Shown piece after piece: positions 50,175 to 59,714 of a stretch of 64,000 bases of DNA (position 1 is the stretch's first letter; each line of letters begins with the position of its first letter). Source of the DNA: Niastella caeni (GTDB lineage Bacteria > Bacteroidota > Bacteroidia > Chitinophagales > Chitinophagaceae); NCBI RefSeq assembly GCF_004834005.1, contig NZ_STFF01000011.1:1-64000 (forward strand), given 5' to 3'. Under the pieces are notes generated by a model. That model had not been told where the DNA came from. It saw nothing but the letters and a program-made list of their open reading frames with translations, and did no database searches. The translations under genes and the position numbers were made by a program.

Positions 50175-52616
50175 ATGCGCATTATTCCATTAATTATTAC
50201 CGTAGTCATTACTATAGGTTTGATCATCACATTAAGCAAGCCTATAGGAAGCATTCCGCCACTGGGAAGTTTTCTCAGTCCGCAAACTGGTTTCTGGCAA
50301 AATGCAGAGCCTGTGAATGCCCATCCCAATCTTGATCTTAATTTTCCGCAACTAAAAGATAAGGTACAGGTATACTTCGATGACAGGATGGTGCCGCATG
50401 TGTTTGCGCAGAATGATGATGACCTGTATTTCGTTCAGGGGTACCTGCATGCCAGATACCGGTTGTGGCAAATGGAGTTTCAAACATACGCTGCTGCCGG
50501 CCGCTTGTCTGAAATACTGGGTGCGGGGCCAAACAATGCATATTTGAATTATGACCGCAATATGCGCAGGGTAGGCATGCGGTATGGCGCGCGGCGTTCC
50601 CTCGATAGCATGGAAAAAGAACCGGTTACAAAAAGTATGCTCGACGCCTATACCACCGGTGTTAATGCTTATATCGATCATTTGTCGGCCAATGATTTGC
50701 CGATAGAATACCGGTTGCTGAATTATGTGCCTGAACACTGGAACAATTTCAAAACGGCGCTCTTTCTGAAATACATGAGCTACGACCTGACCGGAGCGGA
50801 AAATGATTTTGAATTCACCAATGTGCGCAATATATTAAGCCGCGAAGATTTTGAAGAACTGTTCCCGATCATGAATGATTCGCTGGATCCCATAGTACCC
50901 AAAGGAACGGTTTTTAATCCGCCGCCTGCACGGCCGCAAATGCCCTTTAACACCGACTCGCTGTATTTTAAATGGAATACGTTTGCCAGCATAACCCCGG
51001 TTGAAAAACCTGATAAAGACAATGGCAGTAATAACTGGGCGGTAAATGGCACTAAAACAAAAAGCGGCCGTCCTATTTTATGTAACGACCCGCACCTGGG
51101 ACTGAACCTGCCATCTTTGTGGTACGAAATGCAGTTGCATACACCGCATTACAATGTGTATGGCGTTACCTTTCCCGGATCGCCGGCCGTGATCATCGGG
51201 TTTAACGATAGCTGCTCCTGGGGCGTTACCAACGCCGGCCGCGATGTGAAGGATTATTTCATCGTACATTTCAAAGACGAAACCAAACAACAATACGAGT
51301 TCAATGGCGCCTGGAAATCGAGTGAGCTGCATATAGATACATTCAGGATAAAAGGAAAGCAGCCATTTTATGATACCGTAGCCTATACCATTTTTGGCCC
51401 GGTGCAATATGATAATTCTTTTACCGGTAACAGCCGTTCATCAGAATACAACAATTATGCGGTACGATGGAAAGCACATGACCCATCCAATGAATTAATG
51501 ACATTTTACCTGCTCAACCGCATGAAGAATAAAGCCGGGTATGAGCAGGCCATTAAATACTTTTCCTGTCCCGGCCAGAACTTTGTATTTGCCGCAAAAA
51601 GCGGTGATATCGCCATCTGGCAACAGGGAAAATTTCCAGCCAAATGGCGGCGGCAGGGCGATTTCATTATGCCCGGCACCGATACATCCTATTTATGGCA
51701 GGGTGCCATTAAACAGGAAGAGAACCCACATATAGAAAACCCTGCACGCGGCTTTGTAAGCAGCGCTAACCAGGCGGCTACCGATACAAGCTATCCCTAT
51801 TACTTGGGCGGCAATAACCCAATATACCGGGGAATTATCATTAACCGCTACCTGCGGCAAATGAATAATATCAGCATTGATACTATGAAAAAAATGCAGA
51901 CCGATAATTTCAATGTGTTTGCAGAAATGGCATTGCCGGTAATGATGGCCAATGTAGATGAAAGCACGTTAAGTAACGAAGAGAAAAAGTACCTCGATAT
52001 TTTACGTGGCTGGAACTGGCGTTGCGATGCAACAGAAAAAGCGCCGGCTATTTTTCAACTATGGTTCGAGAACCTGGAGAAAGAAGTATGGGATGATGAT
52101 TTTGATGTAGCGCACAAACCGGTTACCCTGCCCGACGATGCTACGATGTTAAAATGTATTACCATGGCGGGTTTTAAATTTGCCGATAATATCACTACAA
52201 CACAAGTAGAAACAGTGCGCGATGTTGTGACGGCTGCGTTTAGAAAAGCAGTACCGGTAGTTTCAATGGCCGATACGGAAGGCTCCCTGAACTGGGGGAA
52301 ATACAAAGACGTTGGCATTCGCCATCTGCTTCGTCTGGCGCCGTTAAGTCGTTTTCATGTTATCACGGGTGGGGGAACAAACATTATCAATGCTACCAAA
52401 CAATACCATGGGCCCAGTTGGCGCATGATCGTTGAGTTGACCGATAAAACGGAAGCCTGGGGTATTTATCCGGGCGGACAAAGCGGAAACCCCGGAAGTA
52501 AATACTACGATAATTTTATTGACGACTGGGCAGTGGGGAAGTACAACAAATTGTGGGTTATGACGGAGGCAGAGGTTAAAGACAAACGTATACTTTTTAA
52601 AATGAACTTTAATTAG
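50175..52616 (+). CDS. Penicillin acylase-family N-terminal-nucleophile hydrolase
   Basis: 813 residues. N-terminal hydrophobic anchor or signal (IIPLIITVVITIGLIITL). An alpha-chain part (residues about 60-270: VYFDDRMVPHVFAQNDDDLYFVQGYLHARYRLWQME) is followed by the self-cleavage site and beta-chain start at Ser285 in DNGSNNWAVNG, which is the nucleophile after processing. PILCNDPHLGL, VIIGFNDSCSWGVTN and SSANQAATDTSYPYY are other family boxes. The family cleaves amides such as beta-lactam side chains and acyl-homoserine lactones. The true substrate here is unknown. Exported or membrane-anchored in the periplasm. Single gene. Confidence 0.9.
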   Translation: MRIIPLIITVVITIGLIITLSKPIGSIPPLGSFLSPQTGFWQNAEPVNAHPNLDLNFPQLKDKVQVYFDDRMVPHVFAQNDDDLYFVQGYLHARYRLWQMEFQTYAAAGRLSEILGAGPNNAYLNYDRNMRRVGMRYGARRSLDSMEKEPVTKSMLDAYTTGVNAYIDHLSANDLPIEYRLLNYVPEHWNNFKTALFLKYMSYDLTGAENDFEFTNVRNILSREDFEELFPIMNDSLDPIVPKGTVFNPPPARPQMPFNTDSLYFKWNTFASITPVEKPDKDNGSNNWAVNGTKTKSGRPILCNDPHLGLNLPSLWYEMQLHTPHYNVYGVTFPGSPAVIIGFNDSCSWGVTNAGRDVKDYFIVHFKDETKQQYEFNGAWKSSELHIDTFRIKGKQPFYDTVAYTIFGPVQYDNSFTGNSRSSEYNNYAVRWKAHDPSNELMTFYLLNRMKNKAGYEQAIKYFSCPGQNFVFAAKSGDIAIWQQGKFPAKWRRQGDFIMPGTDTSYLWQGAIKQEENPHIENPARGFVSSANQAATDTSYPYYLGGNNPIYRGIIINRYLRQMNNISIDTMKKMQTDNFNVFAEMALPVMMANVDESTLSNEEKKYLDILRGWNWRCDATEKAPAIFQLWFENLEKEVWDDDFDVAHKPVTLPDDATMLKCITMAGFKFADNITTTQVETVRDVVTAAFRKAVPVVSMADTEGSLNWGKYKDVGIRHLLRLAPLSRFHVITGGGTNIINATKQYHGPSWRMIVELTDKTEAWGIYPGGQSGNPGSKYYDNFIDDWAVGKYNKLWVMTEAEVKDKRILFKMNFN

Positions 52617-52619
52617 ATC

Positions 52620-52746
52620 AGCGAGTAGTAAGTAGCGAGTGGCGAGAGGGGAAATGCAAGTATTCGAGTTGAGAATGGCGTGAGGCTTGACATAAGTACG
52701 TACCGAATGACGTATAAAGCCCTACTAGCCACTTGCCACTAGCATT
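52620..52746. repeat. Word-repeat quasi-palindrome, word gcgagtagtaagtagcg
   Basis: Left arm 52621-52648 and right arm 52722-52745 (actagccacttgccactag) are reverse complements. The centre has ttcgagttgag and gtgaggcttg (52667-52690). It follows the acylase stop codon. Confidence 0.65.
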
Positions 52747-52780
52747 TTGAATTTACAACAAAGACATTCATATTATTCTT

Positions 52781-53152
52781 ATGAAATTTGGAATCTCTAT
52801 ACTATTGACAATCGTTGTAAGCTTTGCTGCGGGAATGTACCTGCCTTTCTGGAGTGCTGCACTGGTGGCGTTTTTAGTAGCCTTGTTTATCTATCAAAAA
52901 CCGGGTATGGCTTACCTGGCAGGCTTCGTAAGTATTTTATTATTATGGGCATTGCTTGCCTGGTGGATCGATACACAAAACGATAGCATTTTATCAACCC
53001 GCATGGCCACTTTGTTTCCGTTGGGTGGTTCATCAGCTTTATTGATCCTGATAACAGGGCTTGTAGGCGGCATCATTGGCGGGTTATCGGCCTTATCGGG
53101 AAATTTTTTGCGGAAGTACCTGCAGCCAAATTGGCCCTGGAAATCTTTTTGA
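52781..53152 (+). CDS. Small polytopic membrane protein
   Basis: 123 residues, three or four membrane helices (ILLTIVVSFAAGMYLPFWSA, AALVAFLVALFIY, MAYLAGFVSILLLWALLAWW, ALLILITGLVGGIIGGLSAL). The last helix is glycine-rich (GLVGGIIGG), a helix-packing motif. A basic C-terminal tail (RKYLQPNWPWKSF) follows. Family and function not recognised. It stands 83 bp before the DUF5686 protein gene in the same direction and may be co-transcribed with it. Confidence 0.65.
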   Translation: MKFGISILLTIVVSFAAGMYLPFWSAALVAFLVALFIYQKPGMAYLAGFVSILLLWALLAWWIDTQNDSILSTRMATLFPLGGSSALLILITGLVGGIIGGLSALSGNFLRKYLQPNWPWKSF

Positions 53153-53235
53153 TGCTTTATCCATTATTAAGTCCTTTTAACTAATTTAATGAATACCCAA
53201 TCAACAATTGGCCTTATTTTCGCGTTCGTCGCCTT

Positions 53236-55701
53236 ATGAGAATATTGACCTTAATTACTCTTTTTATTGTTTGCAATACATCACTTCGGGCTGCCCGTAT
53301 CAGCGGCAAGATCACCGATGAAAATGGACAAGTGCTGGTGTATGCTTCCATCCTGGTAAAAGGGACCACACAGGGTACTACTGCCAATAAAGAGGGTGAT
53401 TATTTTTTACACCTTCAGCCTGGCACCTACACCCTGGTAGCGCAATACGTAGGGTACAACCGGCAGGAAAAAACAATAACCGTTACTACTGATAATATCA
53501 CACTCGATTTTCAACTTTCCTTACACCAACTGAATTTAAAAGAAGTGATCGTACGACCAGGAGCTGAAGACCCGGCGTATGAGATCATTCGCAATGCCAT
53601 TAAGAAAAGGCCGTATTACCTGAACCAGCTCAATAACTTTCAATGCGAAGTGTATATAAAAGGGCAATTGCAGTTGCGTGCGTATCCGAAGAAATTCCTC
53701 GGCGAGAAAGTTGATTTCGAAGATGGCGACACCAGTCAAAGGAAAATGCTTTTTCTGTCAGAAACGATTGCCCGGTATTCGGTAGAAAAACCACGCAGGA
53801 ACAAGATTGAAGTACTCTCAACCAAAGTAAGCGGCAAAAGCGATGAATTTGGTTTAAGCACGCCGCAGATCATTTCATTTTATGAGAACAACATACAGGT
53901 AGGCCGCAACCTGAACCCACGCGGATTTATTTCACCTATAGCCAGCGGTGCGCTGTATTATTACCGCTATCAGTACGAAGGAAGTTTTACAGAAGATGGC
54001 CGGGAGATCAGTCGCATTCGGGTAATACCAAAACGGCGGTATGAACCATTATTCAGCGGGTACATCAACATTACCGAAGGAGATTGGCGCATTCACAGTT
54101 TACAGTTGCGGTTGACGAAGGCCTCACAAATGGAGTTGATTGACTCGTTGAATATTGAACAACTATATGTGCCCTATAACAACGACGTATGGGTGATCAA
54201 AACGCAGGTATTATACCCGGCGGTAAAAGTACTGGGCTTCGATGCCTTCGGCAGTTTTGTAAATGTGTATTCTCAATTCAATATAGAACCTTCATTCACC
54301 CCAAAGTTCTTCAACAATACCTACCTGAAGATCTATGAAGGGAGCAACAAAAAGCCGGCTGATTTCTGGGACTCTATTCGACCCGTACCCTTGCAGGCAG
54401 AAGAAATAGCCGATTATCATAGGAAAGACAGCCTGGAAAAAGCACATAAAGATCCCCACTATCTAGATTCAATAGACCGCCGGCGGAACCAGCCGCACCT
54501 GTTTGCGGTTCTTGCAACCGGACAAAACTTTTACCGCGAAAAGAAGCGTGAGATCTATACCATCAACCCGTTGCTGCAAACTGTTGCCTATAACACCGTG
54601 GAAGGCTGGCTGGTTAGTTTTGGCGGCCGGTACCTGAAACGGCTCGATACCATTCCTGCTTCCCGGCGCGCCATCAGTATAGAGCCTGCCGTCCGGTACG
54701 GATTTAGCAATCATCATCTCAATGCGGCTGGTACATTTACCTACAGGCATGGCCGAAAGTATTTCTCTTCAATTTCAATAAGCGGTGGTAAATGGGTTTA
54801 CCAGGTAAATAATGCCAATCCCATCAGCCAGTTTAGCAATACCATCCGGAGCTGGTTGTTCGAACGCAATTATGCCAAATTCTATGAAGCATGGTATGCG
54901 CGGTTCCATTTTTCAAAAGATGTGGGCAACGGAATTAGCCTGTTTGGCGGATTAAAATACGAAGACCGGATACCACTGGAGAATACTACCACTTACTCGC
55001 TGGGCGACAGGAAAAGCATTGAGTTCACCCCGAATTATCCTATCGAGATCATGTCGGAGAACTTTAAGCGCCACCAGGCATTCATCGGGAATTTTGGGGT
55101 GAGCTGGTTACCCGGTACAAAATACATCGAGTACCCTGAAAGGATCATGAACATCGGTTCAAAGTATCCGACTTTTACGCTTTCGTTTACGCAGGGAGTT
55201 CACAATTTGCTGGGCAGCGATGTGGATTATGCCAAATGGCGTTTTGATGTAAGTGAGAGCCTGAATTTAAAATTGGGCGGAAACTTCAGGTATAATATGT
55301 CTATAGGCGGATTTTTGAGACGCGATAGCGTTGCCGTGATCGATTACACCCATTTTAACGGAAACCAGATCCTGGCATCTGTGGAATACCTGCATGGTTT
55401 TCAATTGTTACCATACTACAAATACAGCAATAAGAACCGCCTGTATGCAGAAGGCCATTTTGAACATCATTTCAATGGCCTGCTTACCAATAAGATCCCT
55501 TTATTCCGCAACATCAACTGGTACCTGGTGATGGGCGCCAACGCCATTTACGCCGATAGCGACAAAGAATATGTGGAAGTATTCGCCGGTTTCGAAAACC
55601 TGCTGAAGATAGCCCGGGTTGACTTGGTGTGGGGCTTCGACAAAGGCCGCGTGTCTACCTTCGGGGTAAGGTTGGGCATTCGCGGCTTTGGAAAGCTTTA
55701 A
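53236..55701 (+). CDS. DUF5686 outer-membrane barrel with CarboxypepD_reg-like domain
   Basis: 821 residues. Signal peptide (LITLFIVCNTSLRAA). Residues about 20-105 form the CarboxypepD_reg-like sandwich (ISGKITDENGQVLVYASILV, GDYFLHLQPGTYTLVAQYVG). Then come the DUF5686 region (EDPAYEIIRNAIKKRPYY, RGFISPIASGALYYYRYQYEG) and a long aromatic-rich barrel to the C-terminus, ending RLGIRGFGKL. It sits in the outer membrane like a TonB-receptor relative without a plug. Its role is unknown. Preceded by tattttcgcg (53216), a weak -7 candidate. A word-repeat arm follows directly. Confidence 0.85.
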   Translation: MRILTLITLFIVCNTSLRAARISGKITDENGQVLVYASILVKGTTQGTTANKEGDYFLHLQPGTYTLVAQYVGYNRQEKTITVTTDNITLDFQLSLHQLNLKEVIVRPGAEDPAYEIIRNAIKKRPYYLNQLNNFQCEVYIKGQLQLRAYPKKFLGEKVDFEDGDTSQRKMLFLSETIARYSVEKPRRNKIEVLSTKVSGKSDEFGLSTPQIISFYENNIQVGRNLNPRGFISPIASGALYYYRYQYEGSFTEDGREISRIRVIPKRRYEPLFSGYINITEGDWRIHSLQLRLTKASQMELIDSLNIEQLYVPYNNDVWVIKTQVLYPAVKVLGFDAFGSFVNVYSQFNIEPSFTPKFFNNTYLKIYEGSNKKPADFWDSIRPVPLQAEEIADYHRKDSLEKAHKDPHYLDSIDRRRNQPHLFAVLATGQNFYREKKREIYTINPLLQTVAYNTVEGWLVSFGGRYLKRLDTIPASRRAISIEPAVRYGFSNHHLNAAGTFTYRHGRKYFSSISISGGKWVYQVNNANPISQFSNTIRSWLFERNYAKFYEAWYARFHFSKDVGNGISLFGGLKYEDRIPLENTTTYSLGDRKSIEFTPNYPIEIMSENFKRHQAFIGNFGVSWLPGTKYIEYPERIMNIGSKYPTFTLSFTQGVHNLLGSDVDYAKWRFDVSESLNLKLGGNFRYNMSIGGFLRRDSVAVIDYTHFNGNQILASVEYLHGFQLLPYYKYSNKNRLYAEGHFEHHFNGLLTNKIPLFRNINWYLVMGANAIYADSDKEYVEVFAGFENLLKIARVDLVWGFDKGRVSTFGVRLGIRGFGKL

Positions 55702-55748
55702 AAGTTTGTGGTTTATGGTTTGTTGTTTGTGGTTCTTTACCACAAACT
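55702..55748. repeat. Word-repeat arm with short mirror, word gtttgtggtttatgg
   Basis: Arm 55704-55737 then accacaaac (55740-55748), a short reverse complement. Same word as 46906 and 48858. Confidence 0.55.
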
Positions 55749-55754
55749 ATTTTG

Positions 55755-55762
55755 TATTTTTG
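55755..55762 (+). promoter_or_regulatory. trhO: -7 box TATTTTTG of trhO
   Basis: TAnnTTTG match 50 bp before ATG 55813 and downstream of the ORF's earliest possible start (55708), which supports the later start. Confidence 0.5.
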
Positions 55763-55812
55763 CCGCGTTTACAATTTTTGACTGCCCTGCAAGCGGTCGC
55801 AAAAATGAATAT

Positions 55813-56847
55813 ATGGCAATTTTACACAATCGCGTCTCCCAGAAGGAGTTGAAAGAACGTTTGTACCAGGAAACCGAACCGCGTACCACCATTTCGTTCT
55901 ACCAGTATTTTCCCATCGCTGAGCCCGAACAATTCCGCAACGAACTGTACAAGAACCTGGAAGTAATAAAAGTATTTGGCCGCATTTATGTGGCGCACGA
56001 AGGCATCAATGCGCAGATCAGTGTGCCGCAAAGTAATTTCGAGGCCTTTAAGAATTACCTGTATTCCATAGAACCGTTGAACGGCCTGCGCCTGAACATT
56101 GCGGTAGATGATGACGGCAAATCGTTTTGGGTGCTGAAAATAAAAGTGCGCGAAAAGATCGTTGCCGATGGCATTTCCGACGAAACCTTCAATATGAACA
56201 ACAAGGGAAAGTATGTAAATGCCGAGCAGATGAACATGTTGCTGAACGACCCTGAGACCATTGTGGTTGACATGCGCAATCATTACGAGTACGAAGTGGG
56301 CCATTTTGTAAAAGCCCTGGAAGTGCCCAGCGATACCTTCCGCGAGCAATTGCCCATGGCGGTTGACATGCTGAAAGAGCAGAAAGATAAAAATATCATC
56401 ATGTACTGTACCGGCGGCATTCGTTGTGAGAAAGCCAGCGCGTACATGCTGCATCACGGGTTTCAAAATGTGTTTCACCTCGAAGGTGGCATTATCAACT
56501 ATGCCCAGCAGATAAAAGAGAAGGGACTCGATAGTAAATTCATTGGAAAGAACTTTGTGTTCGACAACAGGCTGGGGGAGCGCATCACACCTGAGATCAT
56601 AGCTAAATGCCACCAGTGCGGCAACCCGGCCGATACGCATGTGAACTGCGCCAATGATGGTTGCCACCTGTTGTTTATTCAATGCGACAACTGCCGTCAG
56701 CAATACGAAGGTTGCTGCAGCAAGGAATGCCAGGATTTCATTCACTTACCCGAAGAAGAGCGAAAGGAATTACGCAAAGGCATCGATAAAGGACGAAACA
56801 TCTTCAATAAATCCCGGGCCCGCTTACGGCCGAAGCTGGGGAAGTAG
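55813..56847 (+). CDS. trhO: tRNA uridine(34) hydroxylase TrhO (rhodanese family)
   Basis: 344 residues from ATG 55813 (MAILHNRVSQ). The -7 box at 55755 excludes the frame start at 55708. N-terminal acylphosphatase-like domain (YQYFPIAEPEQFRNELYKNL, FGRIYVAHEGINAQISVP), then a rhodanese domain with active Cys in IMYCTGGIRCEKAS, and a C-terminal Cys-rich segment (CHQCGNPADTHVNCAND, CDNCRQQYEGCCSKEC) that may bind zinc. TrhO adds the 5-hydroxyl group to U34 of tRNAs using prephenate-independent chemistry with oxygen. A 307-residue antisense frame over this gene is a shadow. Confidence 0.92.
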   Translation: MAILHNRVSQKELKERLYQETEPRTTISFYQYFPIAEPEQFRNELYKNLEVIKVFGRIYVAHEGINAQISVPQSNFEAFKNYLYSIEPLNGLRLNIAVDDDGKSFWVLKIKVREKIVADGISDETFNMNNKGKYVNAEQMNMLLNDPETIVVDMRNHYEYEVGHFVKALEVPSDTFREQLPMAVDMLKEQKDKNIIMYCTGGIRCEKASAYMLHHGFQNVFHLEGGIINYAQQIKEKGLDSKFIGKNFVFDNRLGERITPEIIAKCHQCGNPADTHVNCANDGCHLLFIQCDNCRQQYEGCCSKECQDFIHLPEEERKELRKGIDKGRNIFNKSRARLRPKLGK

Positions 56848-56887
56848 TCCTGCTTTTTTGTATTTGCTTGCGGCGTGAAGCGTGCAG

Positions 56888-57997
56888 CTATTGTATTTCT
56901 GCCCACTTCAAACACACGGGATGCCCTACCTCAATTCGTTTGCCGGTATCAGTAAGCATACCGGTTTTTTTATCGCGTTTGAAGATCACAATATTGTGGG
57001 TTTCCTGGTTGGCCACCAGCAAAAAGTTACCAGTTGGGTCAATGGTGAAATTGCGAGGCACCTCACCTTTGGTTGATTCATATCCGAGAGCTTTGAGCTT
57101 TCCGCTTTTATCAATGGAAAATATAGCGATGGTATTGGAAGGAGTGCGATTGGTAGCGTACAGGAACCTGCCATCGGGCGAAACATGGATGTCTGCCGAC
57201 CATTTCTTGCCCGTAAAATCAGCCGGATAGGTAGAGATGTGTTGAATCGGCGTCAGCTTTCCATCTTTATACTTATAGGCTGAAACGGCGCCGCCCATTT
57301 CTTCAACCAGGTAAGCGAATTTTCCATTCGGGTGAAAGGTAAAATGGCGTGGTCCGCTACCTGCCGGTGGGGCCGCAAAAGGCACAGGCGCTGGTTCGGG
57401 TTTACCGCTGCCCGGGTTGAAAGAATAGATCATCACTTTATCAATGCCCAGGTCGGGCACAAAAATGTATTTATCATCGGGCGAAAAAACAGTGGAGTGC
57501 ACATGCGGTTTATCCTGCCGCTCTTTATTAACACTACTTCCGGTATGTTGAATGGTAGTGGCAGTACCCAAAGTACCATTAGCCATAATGGGCAGGGTAG
57601 AAAAGCTGCCGCCTGAATAATTAGCTGCTGCCACCCATTTGCCGGTTTTATTAACGGCTACATAACAGGGATGGTCACCGCCGGTGGATTGTTTATCGAT
57701 GAAAGTAAGAGTGCCATTGCTTTTATCAAAGGAAAAAACCGATACGCTGCCTTTGTCATTCGCATCCTCATTTACGGCATATACAAATTTCTCATCCGGC
57801 GAAAGATCAAGATAGGAGGGGTTAGCAGCCGCGGCTTTACTTACAAAGCTCACCTCGCCGGTTTCCGAATTCATTTTATATACATACAATCCTTCGCTTT
57901 TACCTTTGGTATAGGTGCCGATCAATAAATAATAGTTCATTTGACAATCACCGATTATAGGGATAAGCAATAAAATTATGTGCCAGATCTTTTTCAT
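56888..57997 (-). CDS. Lactonase-family seven-bladed propeller protein
   Basis: 369 residues. Signal peptide or lipoprotein-like start (IWHIILLLIPIIGDCQMNYY). Propeller repeats with YLLIGTYTKGKSEGLYVY, YLDLSPDEKFVYAVNE, GDHPCYVAVNKTGKWVAAANYSGGS, FVPDLGIDKVMIY and GPRHFTFHPNGKFAYLVEE. This is the YbhE/Pgl-type 6-phosphogluconolactonase family (PF10282). Bacteroidota members are often exported, so a different lactone or a non-pentose role is possible for this one. The conserved HPNG and SPD motifs support the fold. Confidence 0.88.
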   Translation of the reverse strand: MKKIWHIILLLIPIIGDCQMNYYLLIGTYTKGKSEGLYVYKMNSETGEVSFVSKAAAANPSYLDLSPDEKFVYAVNEDANDKGSVSVFSFDKSNGTLTFIDKQSTGGDHPCYVAVNKTGKWVAAANYSGGSFSTLPIMANGTLGTATTIQHTGSSVNKERQDKPHVHSTVFSPDDKYIFVPDLGIDKVMIYSFNPGSGKPEPAPVPFAAPPAGSGPRHFTFHPNGKFAYLVEEMGGAVSAYKYKDGKLTPIQHISTYPADFTGKKWSADIHVSPDGRFLYATNRTPSNTIAIFSIDKSGKLKALGYESTKGEVPRNFTIDPTGNFLLVANQETHNIVIFKRDKKTGMLTDTGKRIEVGHPVCLKWAEIQ

Positions 57998-58073
57998 ACC
58001 GGGAAGATACGGAAAAGGCGGTTGATCAATTAACGGGTTAACAAGTTGATAAATTAGCTTTTTGGGATGCTAA

Positions 58074-58583
58074 TTATTCTAAATTTTTAAAAAAACGATT
58101 GGCCCATATCCTGAGTGTTAAAGTAACAATAGTAATTGAACCCAGTACAATATAAAACGGCGTGTACCCGGAAACATTCCAATAGCAACTACCTGAAATA
58201 ATAAGTAATACCATCCCCACGTTCAATAAGATCGTGGAAAGGCCAAATACATTGTTAAAGGTGAGCAATAGTATTTCATGATCGTCGTTAAAAAATCCTT
58301 CCTTGTAAGCCACCTTAGCTGTCTGCCTGAGCACCCACGTGTCTCTGCTTTGTGTATCTGAATGTTGGTATATTATTTCATTATTGTACCGCGAAGTGAA
58401 TTGAAAGAAGGGAATGTAATATGGATTGTCTTCACTGTCTGGCCTCATCTCCAGTTTAACTACAGTGGCAATTGCTATATTTCCTTTTTTTATAAAGTTA
58501 ATACGGTTCCAGAGAAATGATATCCCCACGATCAGCACTACCAGGCCCGATGCTAAAAAATATTCGAATTCCATTTCAGGCAC
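58074..58583 (-). CDS. DUF3592-like membrane protein
   Basis: 169 residues. First helix LASGLVVLIVGISFLW, then a compact extracytoplasmic domain (IAIATVVKLEMRPDSEDNPYYIPFFQFTSRYNNEIIYQ, KVAYKEGFFNDDHEILLL), then two helices (STILLNVGMVLLIISGSCYW, FYIVLGSITIVTLTLRIW). This is the layout of DUF3592 proteins, in which a beta domain sits between membrane helices. Function unknown. It is separated from purC by 57 bp holding purC's terminator, so it is an independent transcript on the minus strand. Confidence 0.65.
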   Translation of the reverse strand: MPEMEFEYFLASGLVVLIVGISFLWNRINFIKKGNIAIATVVKLEMRPDSEDNPYYIPFFQFTSRYNNEIIYQHSDTQSRDTWVLRQTAKVAYKEGFFNDDHEILLLTFNNVFGLSTILLNVGMVLLIISGSCYWNVSGYTPFYIVLGSITIVTLTLRIWANRFFKNLE

Positions 58584-58589
58584 AAAATA

Positions 58590-58622
58590 TAAAAAGCCCC
58601 GGTGTTACAAAACACAGGGGCT
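58590..58622 (-). terminator. purC: Intrinsic terminator of purC
   Basis: Minus-strand hairpin agcccc-t-gtgtt with aacac-c-ggggct (58595-58622), followed by ttttt and a T-rich tail. About 20 bp after the purC stop. Confidence 0.8.
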
Positions 58623-58640
58623 AATCTTTTAACTTGTCAA

Positions 58641-59570
58641 CTAGCTTTTCGCTTTCTCCAGTTCTTTCACTACCCGGTTGTAGGTTTCCTCTTCCGAAAG
58701 CGCCTCAGGTTTAAATTTCTCCCCAATCACTTTCTCATACAGCTCAATATATCTCTTTGAAATGGTGTTGATCCATTCATCGCTCATTTCGGGAACCGTT
58801 TGTCCTTCTTTGCCCATAAAATTATTGGCAATAAGCCACTCGCGTACAAATTCCTTGCTCAGTTGTTGCTGGCGTTCCCCGCTTTTTTGTCTTTCTTCAA
58901 AGCCATCGGCATAAAAATAGCGGCTGCTGTCGGGCGTATGAATTTCATCCATCAGGTAAACGGTGTTACCGATCTTGCCAAATTCATATTTTGTGTCAAC
59001 TAATATCAAACCCTGTCTGGCGGCAATTTCTTTACCGCGGGCGAATAATTTCAGCGTATAGTCTTCAAGTATAGCCCAATCTTCGGCCGATGCCAGTCCT
59101 TTGGCAATTATTTCTTCTTTTGATATATCTTCATCATGTCCGGCTTCTGCCTTAGTGCTTGGCGTTATAATAGGAGTGGGGAAGTAATCATTTTCTTTCA
59201 TACCTTCGGGCAGGCGTACACCGCATAATTCCCGTTTTCCGCTTGCGTAGGTACGCCAGGCGTGACCTGTTAAATTACCCCGCACTACCATTTCAATTTT
59301 AAATGGCACACATTTTTTCCCGATCGATACATTAGGCGCCGGTACCGATACTAACCAGTTGGCGCAAATGTCGTTGGTAGCCTGTAGCATGTAAGCAGCT
59401 ATCTGATTTAATACTTGTCCTTTATAAGGAATGGGGCGGGGAAGTATCACATCAAACGCCGAGATGCGATCACTGGCTATCATTACCAACCATTGATCAT
59501 CAATGGTATATACATCCCTGACTTTGCCTCGGTAAAAGTTTGTCTGCTTCGGAAACTGTAATGATTTCAT
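58641..59570 (-). CDS. purC: Phosphoribosylaminoimidazole-succinocarboxamide synthase
   Basis: 309 residues, SAICAR synthetase. Joins CAIR and aspartate with ATP in purine synthesis. Motifs are FYRGKVRDVYTIDDQWLVMI, ASDRISAFDVILPRPIPYKG, EMVVRGNLTGHAWRTYASGK, LILVDTKYEFGK and LMDEIHTPDSSRY. The form of about 310 residues, with a longer C-terminus (VREWLIANNFMGKEGQTVPEM), is the Bacteroidota/eukaryote-like long version. Single gene with terminator. Confidence 0.95.
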   Translation of the reverse strand: MKSLQFPKQTNFYRGKVRDVYTIDDQWLVMIASDRISAFDVILPRPIPYKGQVLNQIAAYMLQATNDICANWLVSVPAPNVSIGKKCVPFKIEMVVRGNLTGHAWRTYASGKRELCGVRLPEGMKENDYFPTPIITPSTKAEAGHDEDISKEEIIAKGLASAEDWAILEDYTLKLFARGKEIAARQGLILVDTKYEFGKIGNTVYLMDEIHTPDSSRYFYADGFEERQKSGERQQQLSKEFVREWLIANNFMGKEGQTVPEMSDEWINTISKRYIELYEKVIGEKFKPEALSEEETYNRVVKELEKAKS

Positions 59571-59714
59571 GGGGCGAAGATACCAGCGATGTGGATAATC
59601 ATGAAAAAAAGAATTCCCGAAATATCAACAAAATCAACAAGATGTGATTAAATAAAATTTTCTGTTGAAAGTTACAAGTCGTATTTTGCTCAATAACCAT
59701 AAAAACTCCATGCT

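Noticed and set aside
55822..56745. 307-residue minus-strand frame opposite trhO
   Set aside because: Fully antisense to a well-matched TrhO gene; its residues reflect the reverse of that codon usage and no family is recognised.
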